From contig JADJEF010000015.1 in the NCBI GenBank assembly GCA_016702335.1, positions 1 to 27,746 of the forward strand: a DNA stretch of 27,746 nucleotides, given 5' to 3'. Origin of the DNA: Rhodocyclaceae bacterium. Lineage in GTDB: Bacteria; Pseudomonadota; Gammaproteobacteria; Burkholderiales; Rhodocyclaceae. This document shows, piece by piece, positions 17,427 through 26,105 of this stretch. Made by a program: the position numbers and the translations under genes. The notes beneath the pieces were generated by a model. That model saw nothing but the letters and a program-made list of their open reading frames with translations, was not told the DNA's origin and ran no database searches. Positions within the stretch are counted from its first letter, which is position 1. Each line of letters begins with the position of its first letter.

Positions 17427-18685
17427 ACAGGGCGCTGGGGAGCTTGCAGGTTGCGGCACTCCTGGTCTCGGCCAGCTATGGGATTGGATTCCTTTTCGGG
17501 TCGGGCGAACTGGCACTTTCCCATGGAATGGCAGGCAGCATCTATGGGGTGGCTACTGGCTTTGGCATGCTGGTATTGGCCGTGTTCGCACGGCAGCTCT
17601 GGGCGACGGGGCTTCCGGTCTGGGATTTGTTTGGTCGTGCCTATGGCAGGCAGCTTCAAGGCGTTGTGGCGTTGCTGTCATTGATCTGGATGTCGGGTGT
17701 GCTGGCTGCCCAGATTCAAGGTGGCGTTGCGGTGCTGGAGTTGCTGGGCCTTGAACAAGTACACAGCTACCTGGCGATCTTGCTGCTGATCTACGGCGCA
17801 TCTCGATTGGATCTGCGGTTCGCATCGGCCCTGTTCGCTATGTGTCTTCTTGCGAGCGCCGCTGTCCTGGTCTACGCGCTGATCGTGGCCAACGGCATGG
17901 GCGTCTACCTGCAGGCGATTCCCGCCTTTGCCGAAGACCTTTCCACGTTCAGTCCATCCCGCATGGTGGCCATATCTTTGGCCGTCGGCTTGCTGGTGTG
18001 TACCGGTGCCGACTACCAGCAATTTGTGTTGGCCGCGCTCTCCTTGGCCGCCGTGGGTGGTTGTGTTCTGGCAGGCTGCTGCTCTTTGTGATCGCCTTTT
18101 GCCATCGGCCGTGGTGGTCGCCATGCAGGGTGGTGGCATGTTGGGCGACTTGGTGGACGCAAAAAGGTGGTTCCCTAGGTGCTGGGGCAGGTCGCTGGAT
18201 CGGTGGGGCAGGGCGCAGACAAGTTGATGCTCATCGCGTTGTCGGTAGCAGCGTTGGGCGCGGGCGCTGCGATCTTGCGCGCCATGACGGAGGCGCTGGC
18301 GTGCGCCGCTTCTGGCAGCCGTTCTGCGGGTTACCCGATGTTTTCGCTGATTGCATTGGCCTTGAGCGCGTTGTTGGCATCACTTGACCGGGGCATTGTG
18401 GACACCATGGTGTCGGTCAACGTGGTCTATATCGCCAGCATCAGCGTTTGCTTTGCCACCATGGTCACAGGCATGGTCGTACCGCCGCAGCACGCAAAGT
18501 GGATTGTGGCGGTTGGCTTTGCTGCTTCAGTCGCCGTGCAGCTGGTGGGCTGGCTGGGGCAATACAGCGAAGACGCCGACGTGGTGTCACTGGTGCTCGG
18601 ATGCTTCTTGTCCGCTGGCACCGCCCTGTGGTTCCGCTTTGCGGCCGGAGGGTGGACTGGCCGATTCTCCAGCCTGCGCCGTTGA
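17423..18685 (+). CDS. Sodium:solute symporter-like multipass transporter (frameshifted)
   Basis: About 420 residues, very hydrophobic, with roughly 11-12 membrane segments. It begins MNRALGSLQVAALLVSASYG followed by GIGFLFGSGELALSHG, resembling the broken first helix of LeuT-fold transporters. Later segments include VVALLSLIWMSGVLAAQIQG, AISLAVGLLVCTGADYQQFV, and after frame changes near 18075 and 18175, VLGQVAGSVGQGADKLMLIA and VSVNVVYIASISVCFATMVT. It looks like a short SSS-family symporter; substrate unknown. The start overlaps the desaturase stop. The 3' end overlaps the convergent regulator gene by about 100 bases. Confidence 0.7.
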
Positions 18686-19596
18686 TGGCTCGAACCCGAC
18701 CGATGGCTCCAGGCTGTTTCTGGCCACCTTGACGATCAGGGCAGTGATGTCACTGGCCATCGGTGGTTCGAGGTCCCAGTGGTGCCAGAACAGGTCCACC
18801 ATCTCTCGCTCATCGGGGCAGACGTCCACGAGCTGTCCCGCTTCCACCAAAGGTGCCGCCTGCCAGCTGGGAATCAGGCCATAGCCCGCGCCCATGGCAA
18901 CCCCTTCGAGCAAGGCGACAGGAGAGGGCAGGTAGTGTCTGGCGTACCGCTCAACGGCAAACCCGAAATGCCTTTTCAGGAAGTCGTCGTGCAGTGAGTC
19001 CTTGCGGTTGAACAACACAGCCGGTGTCGAGAGCACAGCGGGCACCGTGAGCCCGGTTGGGAAGTGCGTGGAGGCGAAGGCTGGTGTCGCATAGCAGCGG
19101 TATTCCATGGCACCCAGGCACTCGGCCAAGAAGCCATCTGCGGGTTTGGCAGATGTCGATATGCACCCGATCACATCGCCGCGAGCCAGCAGGGCAGAGG
19201 TGTGATCTTGATCGTCTGCGATCACCTCCAGCGCCACCAACTGGCCCAACAGCAACTCCTTGAGGACCTCGGGAAACCAGGTGGCCAGGAGTCGGCATTC
19301 ACCGCGATGGCCAGCGACACGGGCGCGTGTGGCTTGGCGGTTGGCGCAAGTTCTTGGAGTGCCGATCCCTCAAGGATGCGCAGCGCCTTCACATGGCGCA
19401 GCAGCACTTCACCGGCATGCGTGGCCGCCACCGGCCGTTCGCGCTTGACCAGCACCGTGGACAGAGATTCTTCCAGCGCCTTGATTCGCTGGGGAGACAG
19501 CGCCCCGTGTGATGCTGAGCACGCTGGCCGCGCGGTCAAAGCTTTGCTGCTCGACCACACAGTGGCAAACGTTTCCAAATGATCACGATCCAGCAT
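18587..19596 (-). CDS. argP: LysR-family regulator of the ArgP/LysG type (frameshifted)
   Basis: LysR-type transcription factor. ATG 19596 gives MLDRDHLETFATV; after a frame change near 19545 and another near 19490 the recognition part reads AVSQ-like text then RIKALEESLSTVLVKRERPV, AATHAGEVLLRHVKALRILE. The effector domain contains LVALEVIADDQDHTSALLAR, GDVIGCISTSAKPADGFLAE, CLGAMEYRCYATPAFA and LLEGVAMGAGYGLIPSWQAA. The GAMxYxCxATPxFA and GVAMGxGYGxIP patterns are those of ArgP, which senses lysine/arginine and usually drives an exporter gene. No LysE/ArgO gene is seen next to it. About 40 residues after the normal end (VARNSL) are encoded antisense to the transporter end, so a further indel near the stop is possible. 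Confidence 0.82.
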
Positions 19597-20345
19597 ATGG
19601 GGCGGCTCCGGCGATGCCAGCGAAGGCAGATCGCTGTCTGTATCCATTTAGCTGGGAGCTGCGAAATCCTGTCTAGATGGCGCGGGTATCTTGCGCGTCT
19701 CAATGGTTTCCAGTCGTATCCGTCCGTCGGTGCCTGTTGGAACCAATGGATGGCGCGCGACATTGCACGAAACGAGATTCATAGAGCTGAGTGTCCGCCA
19801 TTAGGACGGCCCTTCCGAAAATCTTCTCAAGGTGCCGTCCCTGAAATTTCGCCGCTCGCCGACTTGCGAACCATAGCGCTGCCGGCGCATTCGCCAAGGC
19901 CTTTCGCGGCATAAACAGCCGCCTTCCCACCACCGTCGTTTCACTCTGGTAGGCCCCTTCCATTTATTCCACGGTGCCCAGGCATTCGTGCCTTGACGCA
20001 GCGCTGTGGGTGTCGCACGGCGACCGACGAATGCGGGGCAGGGTGCGCACCTGAACAGACTCGATGACCGAGGGACGGATTCCCAATCCAGCTCCCTCGG
20101 AAATTAGGGCAGTGTTCTTTGGGGAACAGACGACATGATTTGGTGGATCACTGGGCTGGCCATGAACCCGCGAGCGATGAAACATCTTTTACGGTTGTTT
20201 GCCGTGTGGACTCAATCACCGGGTGGGATCTGGCAATGTTCGATCGCTTGTTGTGTGCCTTTCCATTCTGGTCATTGCCGTGGGCCGAACGGACAAGGAG
20301 AGCAACGGACTTGGTCAGCGACGAAAGAAATGACTGGAGGTTGGT
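19597..20345. other. No supportable gene; possible remnant or poorly read region
   Basis: Open frames exist on both strands (for example 19700-19963 minus and 20135-20368 plus) but none has a recognisable domain, good ribosome site and natural composition together. The 20135 frame is unusually rich in cysteine and tryptophan and looks like a shadow or a shifted gene. A divergent promoter for the ArgP-like regulator should lie near 19600-19700. I see no terminal repeats that would mark an insertion sequence. Confidence 0.4.
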
Positions 20346-20652
20346 ATGTGGCTGCTCGTTGCGCGTGAACCCCGGGCCAATGCACCGCACTGGACCGGTC
20401 GACGATGGCCCACGGCCATCGATGCGGTAACCTGGCCGTTGTTCCTGGGTATTCCTCTTGGGCCAGATCGATGCGCCCGTCGGAATCGTCGGCCCCATGG
20501 TCGTTGCGATTGCGCTCCTGGTCTCAGCAGAGCGAGTCCATCGCGCGATATGGGTCAACCATCGCTACTGGTTCACCACCTGGCGCTGGGGGCGGATCGT
20601 GATGACCTTTGTGGTGATCGGTCTGGTTCTGAAAATCGCGGCAGGGTCGTGA
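20346..20652 (+). CDS. Small inner-membrane protein, unknown function (one frameshift)
   Basis: From ATG 20346, with GGAGG five bases upstream, it reads MWLLVAREPRANAPHWTGRR, then a hydrophobic segment (DAVTWPLFLGI), and after a frame change near 20460 a second helix (VGIVGPMVVAIALLVSAERV), the motif HRAIWVNHRYWFTTWRWG and a third helix (IVMTFVVIGLVLKIAA), ending GS. About 100 residues with three likely membrane segments and a conserved-looking aromatic loop. I do not recognise the family. It is convergent with the minus-strand genes to its right. Confidence 0.6.
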
Positions 20653-20883
20653 AACAGCACGGTTGACTCCGCCCGTCGTTGATGTTTATCGAAGGCACAG
20701 GATAAGTGCCAAACGAGTTCAGCGAAGCAATGACAAGTTGGTCAGCGAATACTGCATTTCCCTGAAGCCTCTTGATAGTCCAGTCTCGTCGCTTCTCTTT
20801 GTCGCTGAATGTCGGCAGTGCTTCGATGTGCCTCACAAGCTGAGCCGCCAGATGGTGAGGGCTGTTCCACAAAGATCGAACAT
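20573..20883 (-). CDS. Possible small partner gene downstream of the large HTH protein
   Basis: ATG 20883, preceded by GAGGAAAG, lies 36 bases after the stop of the large HTH gene. The first codons give MFDLCGT, then after a frame change PHHLAAQLVRHIEALPTFSD, KEKRRDWTIKRLQGNAVFAD and QLVIASLNSFGTYPVPSI. This middle part looks like real soluble helical protein. The read end overlaps the convergent membrane gene by about 80 bases, so the true stop may be earlier. No family recognised; co-direction and close spacing suggest it belongs to the same operon. Confidence 0.35.
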
Positions 20884-20918
20884 GCTTTCCTCGTCCAGCT
20901 GACCTGATTCAAGGCTGT

Positions 20919-23417
20919 TCAATACGTCCCCCGGACTGAGTTGCCAGACCGGTGTGCGGCAGTCGCACCTTCAGGAGTTCCTAGTCGTCTCAGCAACAGT
21001 GTTTGAGCATCCGATCCAGCTATGCGGATCAGATTGTCATTTTGGCCTCGCGCACTAATGGGCAGCGCCTCCAACAAAGGTTGCCGCCAGGACTTCGGGA
21101 AAATTTGTGGGAACGCTCGCAAAACTGCAATCTGTTCTGAATCGACCTGAGCGATGAACTGGGACGGCGTTGATTGTTCAATCGCCCACCGCCATATGGC
21201 AGAGCCGAACAGGAGGGCATGGCGGTATGAGGCCTTGTCCCTTGAGAAGCCCTCATACACCGATGACAGCATTGCGCCCAGTGCCGCAGTTGCGACATCA
21301 TTTGATTGCCGAAATTTCAGCTGCTCAACCAAAAATCGGTCGCCCACCGGTGATGCGCTACCTGATCCCACCAGTCGACCGGAATCCTCTCGCCTTTGAA
21401 TAGCCCTGCAGCCAACAACAGTGGCGTTAGCACGTTGTTTTGGGTCTCGTCTGGAGCCGATGGCCAAACAGTGAGCTCCACCAGTGAGATGTGCATAGCC
21501 TTCAGAAAGCGACGCCACCGTGGCGGGCTTGATTGGTTCGACCAGTTGGACTTGCCAGGATGATCTGGTATGGGTGGCATCGTTGCGTTCTTGCCCGACC
21601 ATCCAGGAAACAGCTGCAAAATCTGCGCGTCGAGCTTGCGAAAAACCTTCGGACGATTCGTCAAGCTCCAACCCATACAGGCAGAGATGGTTCGAAGTAT
21701 GTCCGGGTGATCAACGCGTGACACCGCCCTTCGGCTCAAAAGCAGTGCCGTCCCATTGTTGCCAGATTCGAAATAGCGGTTCAACACCATCTCCAGGATG
21801 CCCTGCATTTCAGGCGCAAGCGACTGTCCTCCCGCTCGGCGATTACCTAGCTCGAGGAAGAGCGACTCACTCGCCCCAAGGACAGTAGCTTCCCAAGGAT
21901 CCGCAGCCAGGATCCAGCGGACTGTTTTCAGTAGGTCGCTCATCGTTGCAGCTGACAGGGCCGCGTCGATCAGGTACTGCCTCCCCCGATCAAGAGACAG
22001 TCGTCCCAAAACCTGAATATTGGCTGCCTGAATTCCCGCTACCAGCAAATCGCGAATGCGCAAGTCAGCCAACAATTGCGGCTTCAAGGCGCTAAGTCAC
22101 CCGACGCGCGTCGTGGCACCGGTACCAGAAGACCAATGCGCTTCAGATCATCCAGCAACGTGGAGGCTCCACCGGTTTTCTGCTGGGACCTCTTGCTTGC
22201 TCTGACCTCTTTCACAGCATGTGGGTCCTTTGCAGGTCTCCTCAAACTCTGGTTACCGTCGAACGTGCTTAGGATTGCGCCATTGGGCCCAATCAGGGAT
22301 CACCCATGGCAGATCCATGTGTTTGCCAGACAGTCTCAGCCAAACGATTGAAGATGTCTGAAGTTCTGGAATCAATGGGGACAAGACAAGACTGGAGACG
22401 GTGACCAACGTCCCGACTGGCGGCGTCAGGCCGGCTTTTTCTGGATCGACCGTGAAACATACGGCAAACCGTCAGCAAATCCGTAGGTGTCCGGATAAGG
22501 TGCTCCTCAGGGTCAAAGATCTCAAGCCACGAAACCACCTCCGCTTCCTCGAAAAGAGTGTCAACCTTTTTGCTGTCAAGGCGCTGCTGAACCCACGTGA
22601 TCAGCCTTGTTCTCCAATCGTCACGCAGTGCCCACTTGTAGGGAGAGCCAAGGCTGCGCAGATCCCGCTCTGCTTTTGGCAAGTTGGCCACCTCCCAATC
22701 TATGGGCCTTGCATACATATCAGACCTCCCTGCCATCGGCATTGGGAAAGGAGAGAGATCCTGAACGCGGATTCGGGTTGGCTTGCAAACAGCGCAAGAT
22801 CCTCACGCTCAGACTGTCTTGAGACCGAAATCACAACCGGCTTCGTCGCATGGGCATGGATCTTTACGTCTTGAAGGCTTTCAACCTCTAGGACCTCAAA
22901 GGGGGACCTGACTTGCAGCTGATTGATAAGCAGGTCTACACCCAACTCATCGGGCACGTACAGCCAAGAAAAGTCGCGTGGCATGTTCCGTCTGTCGAGC
23001 ATCTGGCTTTCGAGCAACCAGGGCTCCAGGTCTAGTGCGTCCTCTCTGTCGAGCATTTCATGACCTTGGTTCTCGCTGTCATAAGCGCCGAAGGCAAGGT
23101 CGCAAGGGGACTCATACCTCCAGATCAAGCGGCGGTAGTTCGGGAAACTCGGCGAATGAAAGAAGTGATCAGCCGCCCCTCGTGAATACCGATGTCCGCT
23201 GGATCTGCGTGCAGCAGTTCGGTGGCGCATCCAAACATACTGGATTCTTGCGCCACCAGTCGATCTCGCCTTTTGCCAGCTTGCCAATCCTCGCGCCCAG
23301 GCTTCTCGCTTGCAGACTTGAGGCCAGCTCAGGCCTGTGCCGAAGGATGGCCTGCGCCAACGCATCGTTGGACCTGTATCCGGCCTTGCTTCAGGCTTGT
23401 TCGATCAATTTGTTCAT
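20919..23417 (-). CDS. Large protein with N-terminal HTH-like domain, unknown function (frameshifted)
   Basis: About 830 residues. ATG 23417 follows AAGGAG and gives MNKLIEQA, then an in-frame TGA, then SKAGYRSNDALAQAILRHRP, SLGARIGKLAKGEIDWWRKN, LLHADPADIGIHE: the look of a Cro/XRE-like HTH domain of about 75 residues. Next come SFPNYRRLIWRYESPCDLAF, DFSWLYVPDELGVDLLINQL, FEVLEVESLQDV, KPVVISVSRQSEREDLALFA. After a frame change near 22725: ERDLRSLGSPYKWALRDDWR, TLFEEAEVVSWLEIFDPEEH, TPTDLLTVCRMFHG. The order HTH, then alternating strand/helix, then a helical region with DLLTVCRMFH recalls STAND-type NTPases, but no good P-loop is seen. The C-terminal 380 residues (frame changes near 22280, 22090 and 21340) are helical and repeat-like. 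Divergent from the beta-CASP nuclease gene. Function unknown. Confidence 0.65.
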
Positions 23418-23469
23418 CACCGACTCCTTTGTCCCGAAGACTAACAGGCGGCGACGATAGTGCATCAAA

Positions 23470-23495
23470 AATGCATCGATGCGCAGCGATGCATT
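23470..23495. promoter_or_regulatory. Palindromic operator-like site in the divergent promoter
   Basis: Arms AATGCATCG (23470-23478) and CGATGCATT (23487-23495) are exact reverse complements around an eight-base spacer; an extra TGCATC half-site lies at 23461-23466. The site is 53 bases from the start of the HTH protein and about 78 from that of the nuclease, so one regulator could control both. The HTH-containing neighbour is the obvious candidate binder; this is inference. Confidence 0.6.
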
Positions 23496-23573
23496 AACTT
23501 ACCAAAGCAGCTGCGGAGCTCCTAACCTGACGTGGTCAAAGTTTTCCCTCAACCGCATCCGCAAGGAGTTCAT

Positions 23574-25303
23574 ATGCAAGTTCGTTTTCTTGGCCCCCTC
23601 GGTGTCGTCACTGGTTCGTGTACCTGGATGAGGGACACCGCGCGCGATTGGAGCTTTTTGGTTGACTGCGGCATCCAGCAAGGTGAGCCGACTCAGGATC
23701 TCTGGAATGAGGCCAACTGGCCGTTCGATCCCAAGGAGATCAAGTTCGTCATCCTTACGCACGCGCACATGGATCACAGTGGCCTGATTCCAGCCCTTTA
23801 CCGCAAGGGTTTCAAGGGGCCTGTCTTCTGCACACAAGAGACTCAAAAACTGGCCGTCGAACTCTTGAAGGATGGCATCCTCCATTCCGAGCTCCCGTAC
23901 GCTCCCGCCGACATTGAGCGAGTCATCTGGCGAGAGCCCGGTACAGATCAACCTTTCGGGAACTACCTGCCGGTCGACAACGATCTGTTTCTACAGTTCT
24001 TCCGAACTGGACACATTGTCGGTGCGGTTTCCGTTGTCGTGTCATGGGGCCCGAAGGGTCCTGACCAGCGCAGCATCCACTTTTCCGGTGACATCGGCCC
24101 GGGAGCTGAAGACAGAGAGACTCTGCCTTTGCTGCGGTTTCGCATGGCGCCCAGCATGACCAGCCACTACGCGGTTGTTGAGTCCACATATGGGGCAGTG
24201 GTTCGTACACCAGAACGGCAAGACGCACAAAAACGCCGGGTAGCGTTGCAGCAGTTGCTGGACCGCACGCTTGAGCAGAACGGAGCGCTCGTGTTGCCCG
24301 CGTTCTCAATCGCTCGGACGCAGGACCTTATGTTCGATCTGCACTGGGTGGTTGCTGACGGGAACGGCAAATACGATCGCATGAAGTTCGTCCTCGACTC
24401 ACCCCTTGCAAGAAGAGTGCATCCTGTGATCCTGGAAGCACTCAATAGAACCGAGCGGACGTACAAGGGCAAAGTCCGTCCGCGGTGGCTGGGCAAGCAG
24501 TTTTTCCGAGATCTTGGCCTCGACGACAGAACCCCCTTGACATCGCGGAGGGGCAAGCCGTTCTGAGGATGGTTTTCGATCCGGCGCACAACAATGCATC
24601 GCAAGTCATCGCGGCGGGTAATCGGATCGCAAGGAACTGGCGCCCGATTTTTGGAAGCGCGAAGGAAGCACGCCAAGCACGCAACGCCGAACCCAGCGGC
24701 CCAACTGTGGTTGTCACTAGTTCAGGGACTTGTGACGGTGGCCCTGTCGTACAGTGGTTGTCCCGATTGCTAACCTTGGACACCACGACCGTCGCGATGA
24801 TGGGACACTGTTCGAGCTCCGTTGGGAAGCTGCTATCTATTGGTCATGTTCCCCTGAACGAGCGAGTGCGGGACACGGGTTCGCTGGCGTTACCAGATAA
24901 AGACAGCATCAAGGTCTCAAAGATTCGAGCTCGCATCTGCAAGGTTGAAGGCTACTCGGCGCATGCAGACCAGAGCGACCTCCTTAACTGGCTGGCATGG
25001 GAACGCGAGGACATCTGCAACCTGGCTGCGCGCGAAGTGTTCATTCAGCATGGCGAGGACCGCCATCGGCAATCACTGGCATCGGCGCTTAGCGAACGCG
25101 CTCGGGCACGTCGACTTGTTGTGCGAACCCAACTTCCGAACGACGCCAGCCAATGGTGGTCCCTTGAGCAGACTTCAAGTACGAACGTCATTGACCTTGA
25201 TGCTGAGCGTGCAAGGCTTGAAAGAAATCTTGGAGCTGCGCTTCCGACTAAATGCAATGGGTTGACTGCCGTTCGAGGGTCATTGCATTGCAGCTGGACG
25301 TGA
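23574..25303 (+). CDS. Beta-CASP metallo-beta-lactamase-fold nuclease (one main frameshift)
   Basis: About 575 residues. ATG 23574 follows AAGGAG (MQVRFLGPLGVVTGSCTWMR). Zinc ligands: THAHMDHSG (residues 62-70), the histidine in RTGHIVGAVSVVV, aspartate in IHFSGDIGPG. Beta-CASP motifs: acidic AVVESTYGAVVR, LVLPAFSIARTQDLMFDLHW, and after a frame change near 24545, VVVTSSGTCDGGPVVQWLSR and the final histidine in VEGYSAHADQSDLLNWLA. This set is that of the RNase J / CPSF-73 / archaeal aCPSF superfamily, which cuts RNA or DNA. It is not a ring-hydroxylating or glyoxalase-type lactamase-fold enzyme. The last 15 residues are uncertain: another frame ends at 25265. The gene is divergent from the large HTH protein, with 156 bases between starts. 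Confidence 0.86.
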
Positions 25304-25466
25304 CTGGCTCCATAGATCCAGTTCGCTGCGGCGCCAGGCCACTGCGCGCACACCGAGACGAACGGGGCAGGGGAACTGTTGTTGGGCGATGAGCCTGTAG
25401 ATCGTCGATCGACCCAAGCCCGTCATCTGTATGACGGATGGCATGCGCCAGAAACACGGTCGGCAT
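25280..25466 (-). CDS. AlpA-family DNA-binding protein (island excisionase/regulator type)
   Basis: Short helix-turn-helix protein. From ATG 25444 it reads MPSVIQMTGLGRSTIYRLIA, QQQFPCPVRLGVRAVAWRRS, ELDLWSQSRPAAMQ: the AlpA/phage-regulator pattern (TGLGRSTIYR helix, RAVAWR wing). ATG 25466 gives MPTVFL and joins the same protein after a one-base frame change, so the gene probably begins there or slightly upstream. AlpA-like proteins act as excisionases or activators of integrase genes in prophages and genomic islands. Here it lies about 300 bases from a tRNA gene, a classic place for an island end. The integrase is not in the window near it. Its 3' end overlaps the end of the convergent nuclease gene by about 20 bases. 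Confidence 0.75.
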
Positions 25467-25540
25467 GATCGTGCAAATCTGGTGGCGGGCTGGATGGCTG
25501 CTGCACGGCGTTCTCCCGGTGGAGGCGTGCGGCTACTTTA

Positions 25541-25557
25541 GGGTCCGATTAGGACCC
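25541..25557. repeat. Short inverted repeat upstream of the AlpA-like gene
   Basis: GGGTCC and GGACCC flank a five-base spacer. It lies about 75 bases before the AlpA-like start on the minus strand, where an operator could sit. No T tract follows, so it is not a typical terminator. Confidence 0.35.
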
Positions 25558-25656
25558 ACGTCACTGGATTCGCTGAAAAATCTAGCGCACAGAGCTCTGT
25601 CACCGAGCCTCTGAACGTTTTCGATGCCGTCTGGGCAAGACCGGTCTGTTGCGATC

Positions 25657-25704
25657 CGGACACATGCCTGCATCCGCGAAGAATTTCGGACACGTGTCGG
25701 ACAC
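25657..25704. repeat. Three CGGACAC repeats between alpA and tRNA-Asn
   Basis: CGGACAC occurs at 25657-25663, 25687-25693 and 25698-25704, the last two around a GACACGTGTC palindrome. Clustered short terminal repeats of this kind are seen at some IS ends, but no transposase is present. The rest of 25467-25720 shows no gene. Confidence 0.5.
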
Positions 25705-25720
25705 GGAGGATCCAGAAAGC

Positions 25721-25748
25721 AAAAAAGTCAGCAGGCGCTAACCTGCTG
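25721..25748 (-). terminator. Rho-independent terminator after tRNA-Asn
   Basis: On the minus strand CAGCAGG and CCTGCTG form a seven-pair stem (25742-25748 with 25729-25735; six-base loop) followed, one or two bases later, by six T. It sits 14 bases past the tRNA 3' end. Confidence 0.8.
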
Positions 25749-25762
25749 AGTCGTGATTTACT

Positions 25763-25838
25763 TGGCTCCCCGACCTGGACTCGAACCAGGGACCTGCGGA
25801 TTAACAGTCCGTCGCTCTACCGACTGAGCTATCGGGGA
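25763..25838 (-). tRNA. tRNA-Asn (GTT)
   Basis: The minus strand gives a 76-base cloverleaf with encoded CCA. The acceptor stem is TCCCCGA / TCGGGGA, the D arm GCTC-AGTCGGTA-GAGC, the anticodon loop CTGTTAA (anticodon GTT, asparagine), and the T arm contains GGTTCGAGTCC. One weak pair occurs at the top of the anticodon stem. The 3' end faces the accessory region on the left, the usual side for island insertion. Confidence 0.95.
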
Positions 25839-25918
25839 ACAAGCCTTGCATTATATGCTGAAATTTACCGTCTTCGACGAAGCGATGCGCGCGGCGTCAT
25901 CGCGCTATCATGCGGAAG

Positions 25919-26014
25919 CCACTCCGGGGTGCCCGCGCCAAGCGTGCTGAGATGGCTGAACGTCAGCCGAACCCGTCAACTTGAGCCGGTTAGCTCCGGC
26001 GTAAGGAAGAGCAG
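25919..26014 (+). promoter_or_regulatory. TPP riboswitch (THI element) controlling thiC
   Basis: Conserved blocks appear in order: CCACTCCGGGGTGCCC, GCTGAGATGGCTGAACGTCA, ACCCGT-AACTTGA, and CCGGTTAGCTCCGGCGTAAG ending GGAAGAGC. These are the pyrimidine- and pyrophosphate-sensing arms of the thiamine pyrophosphate aptamer. It ends about 90 bases before the thiC start, leaving room for an expression platform. An extra C within ACCCGTCAACTTGA fits known variation or an indel. High TPP should lower thiC expression. Confidence 0.93.
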
Positions 26015-26105
26015 GACTGCAAGGCGACGCGCACCGCAAACCCCGGTGCCGACGCGGCGAAGAGCGGCCCCGGAGTCTGTTGACCAGCCCCCAGGAGACC
26101 CGCCG

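Noticed and set aside
20135..20368. Small plus-strand gene beginning MIWWITGL
   Set aside because: Composition is unnatural (many Cys/Trp), no domain, and it ends out of frame inside the start of the small membrane protein gene.
23391..23393. Selenocysteine TGA or programmed readthrough in the large HTH protein
   Set aside because: No SECIS-like structure is evident and the window is full of indel errors, which explain it more simply.
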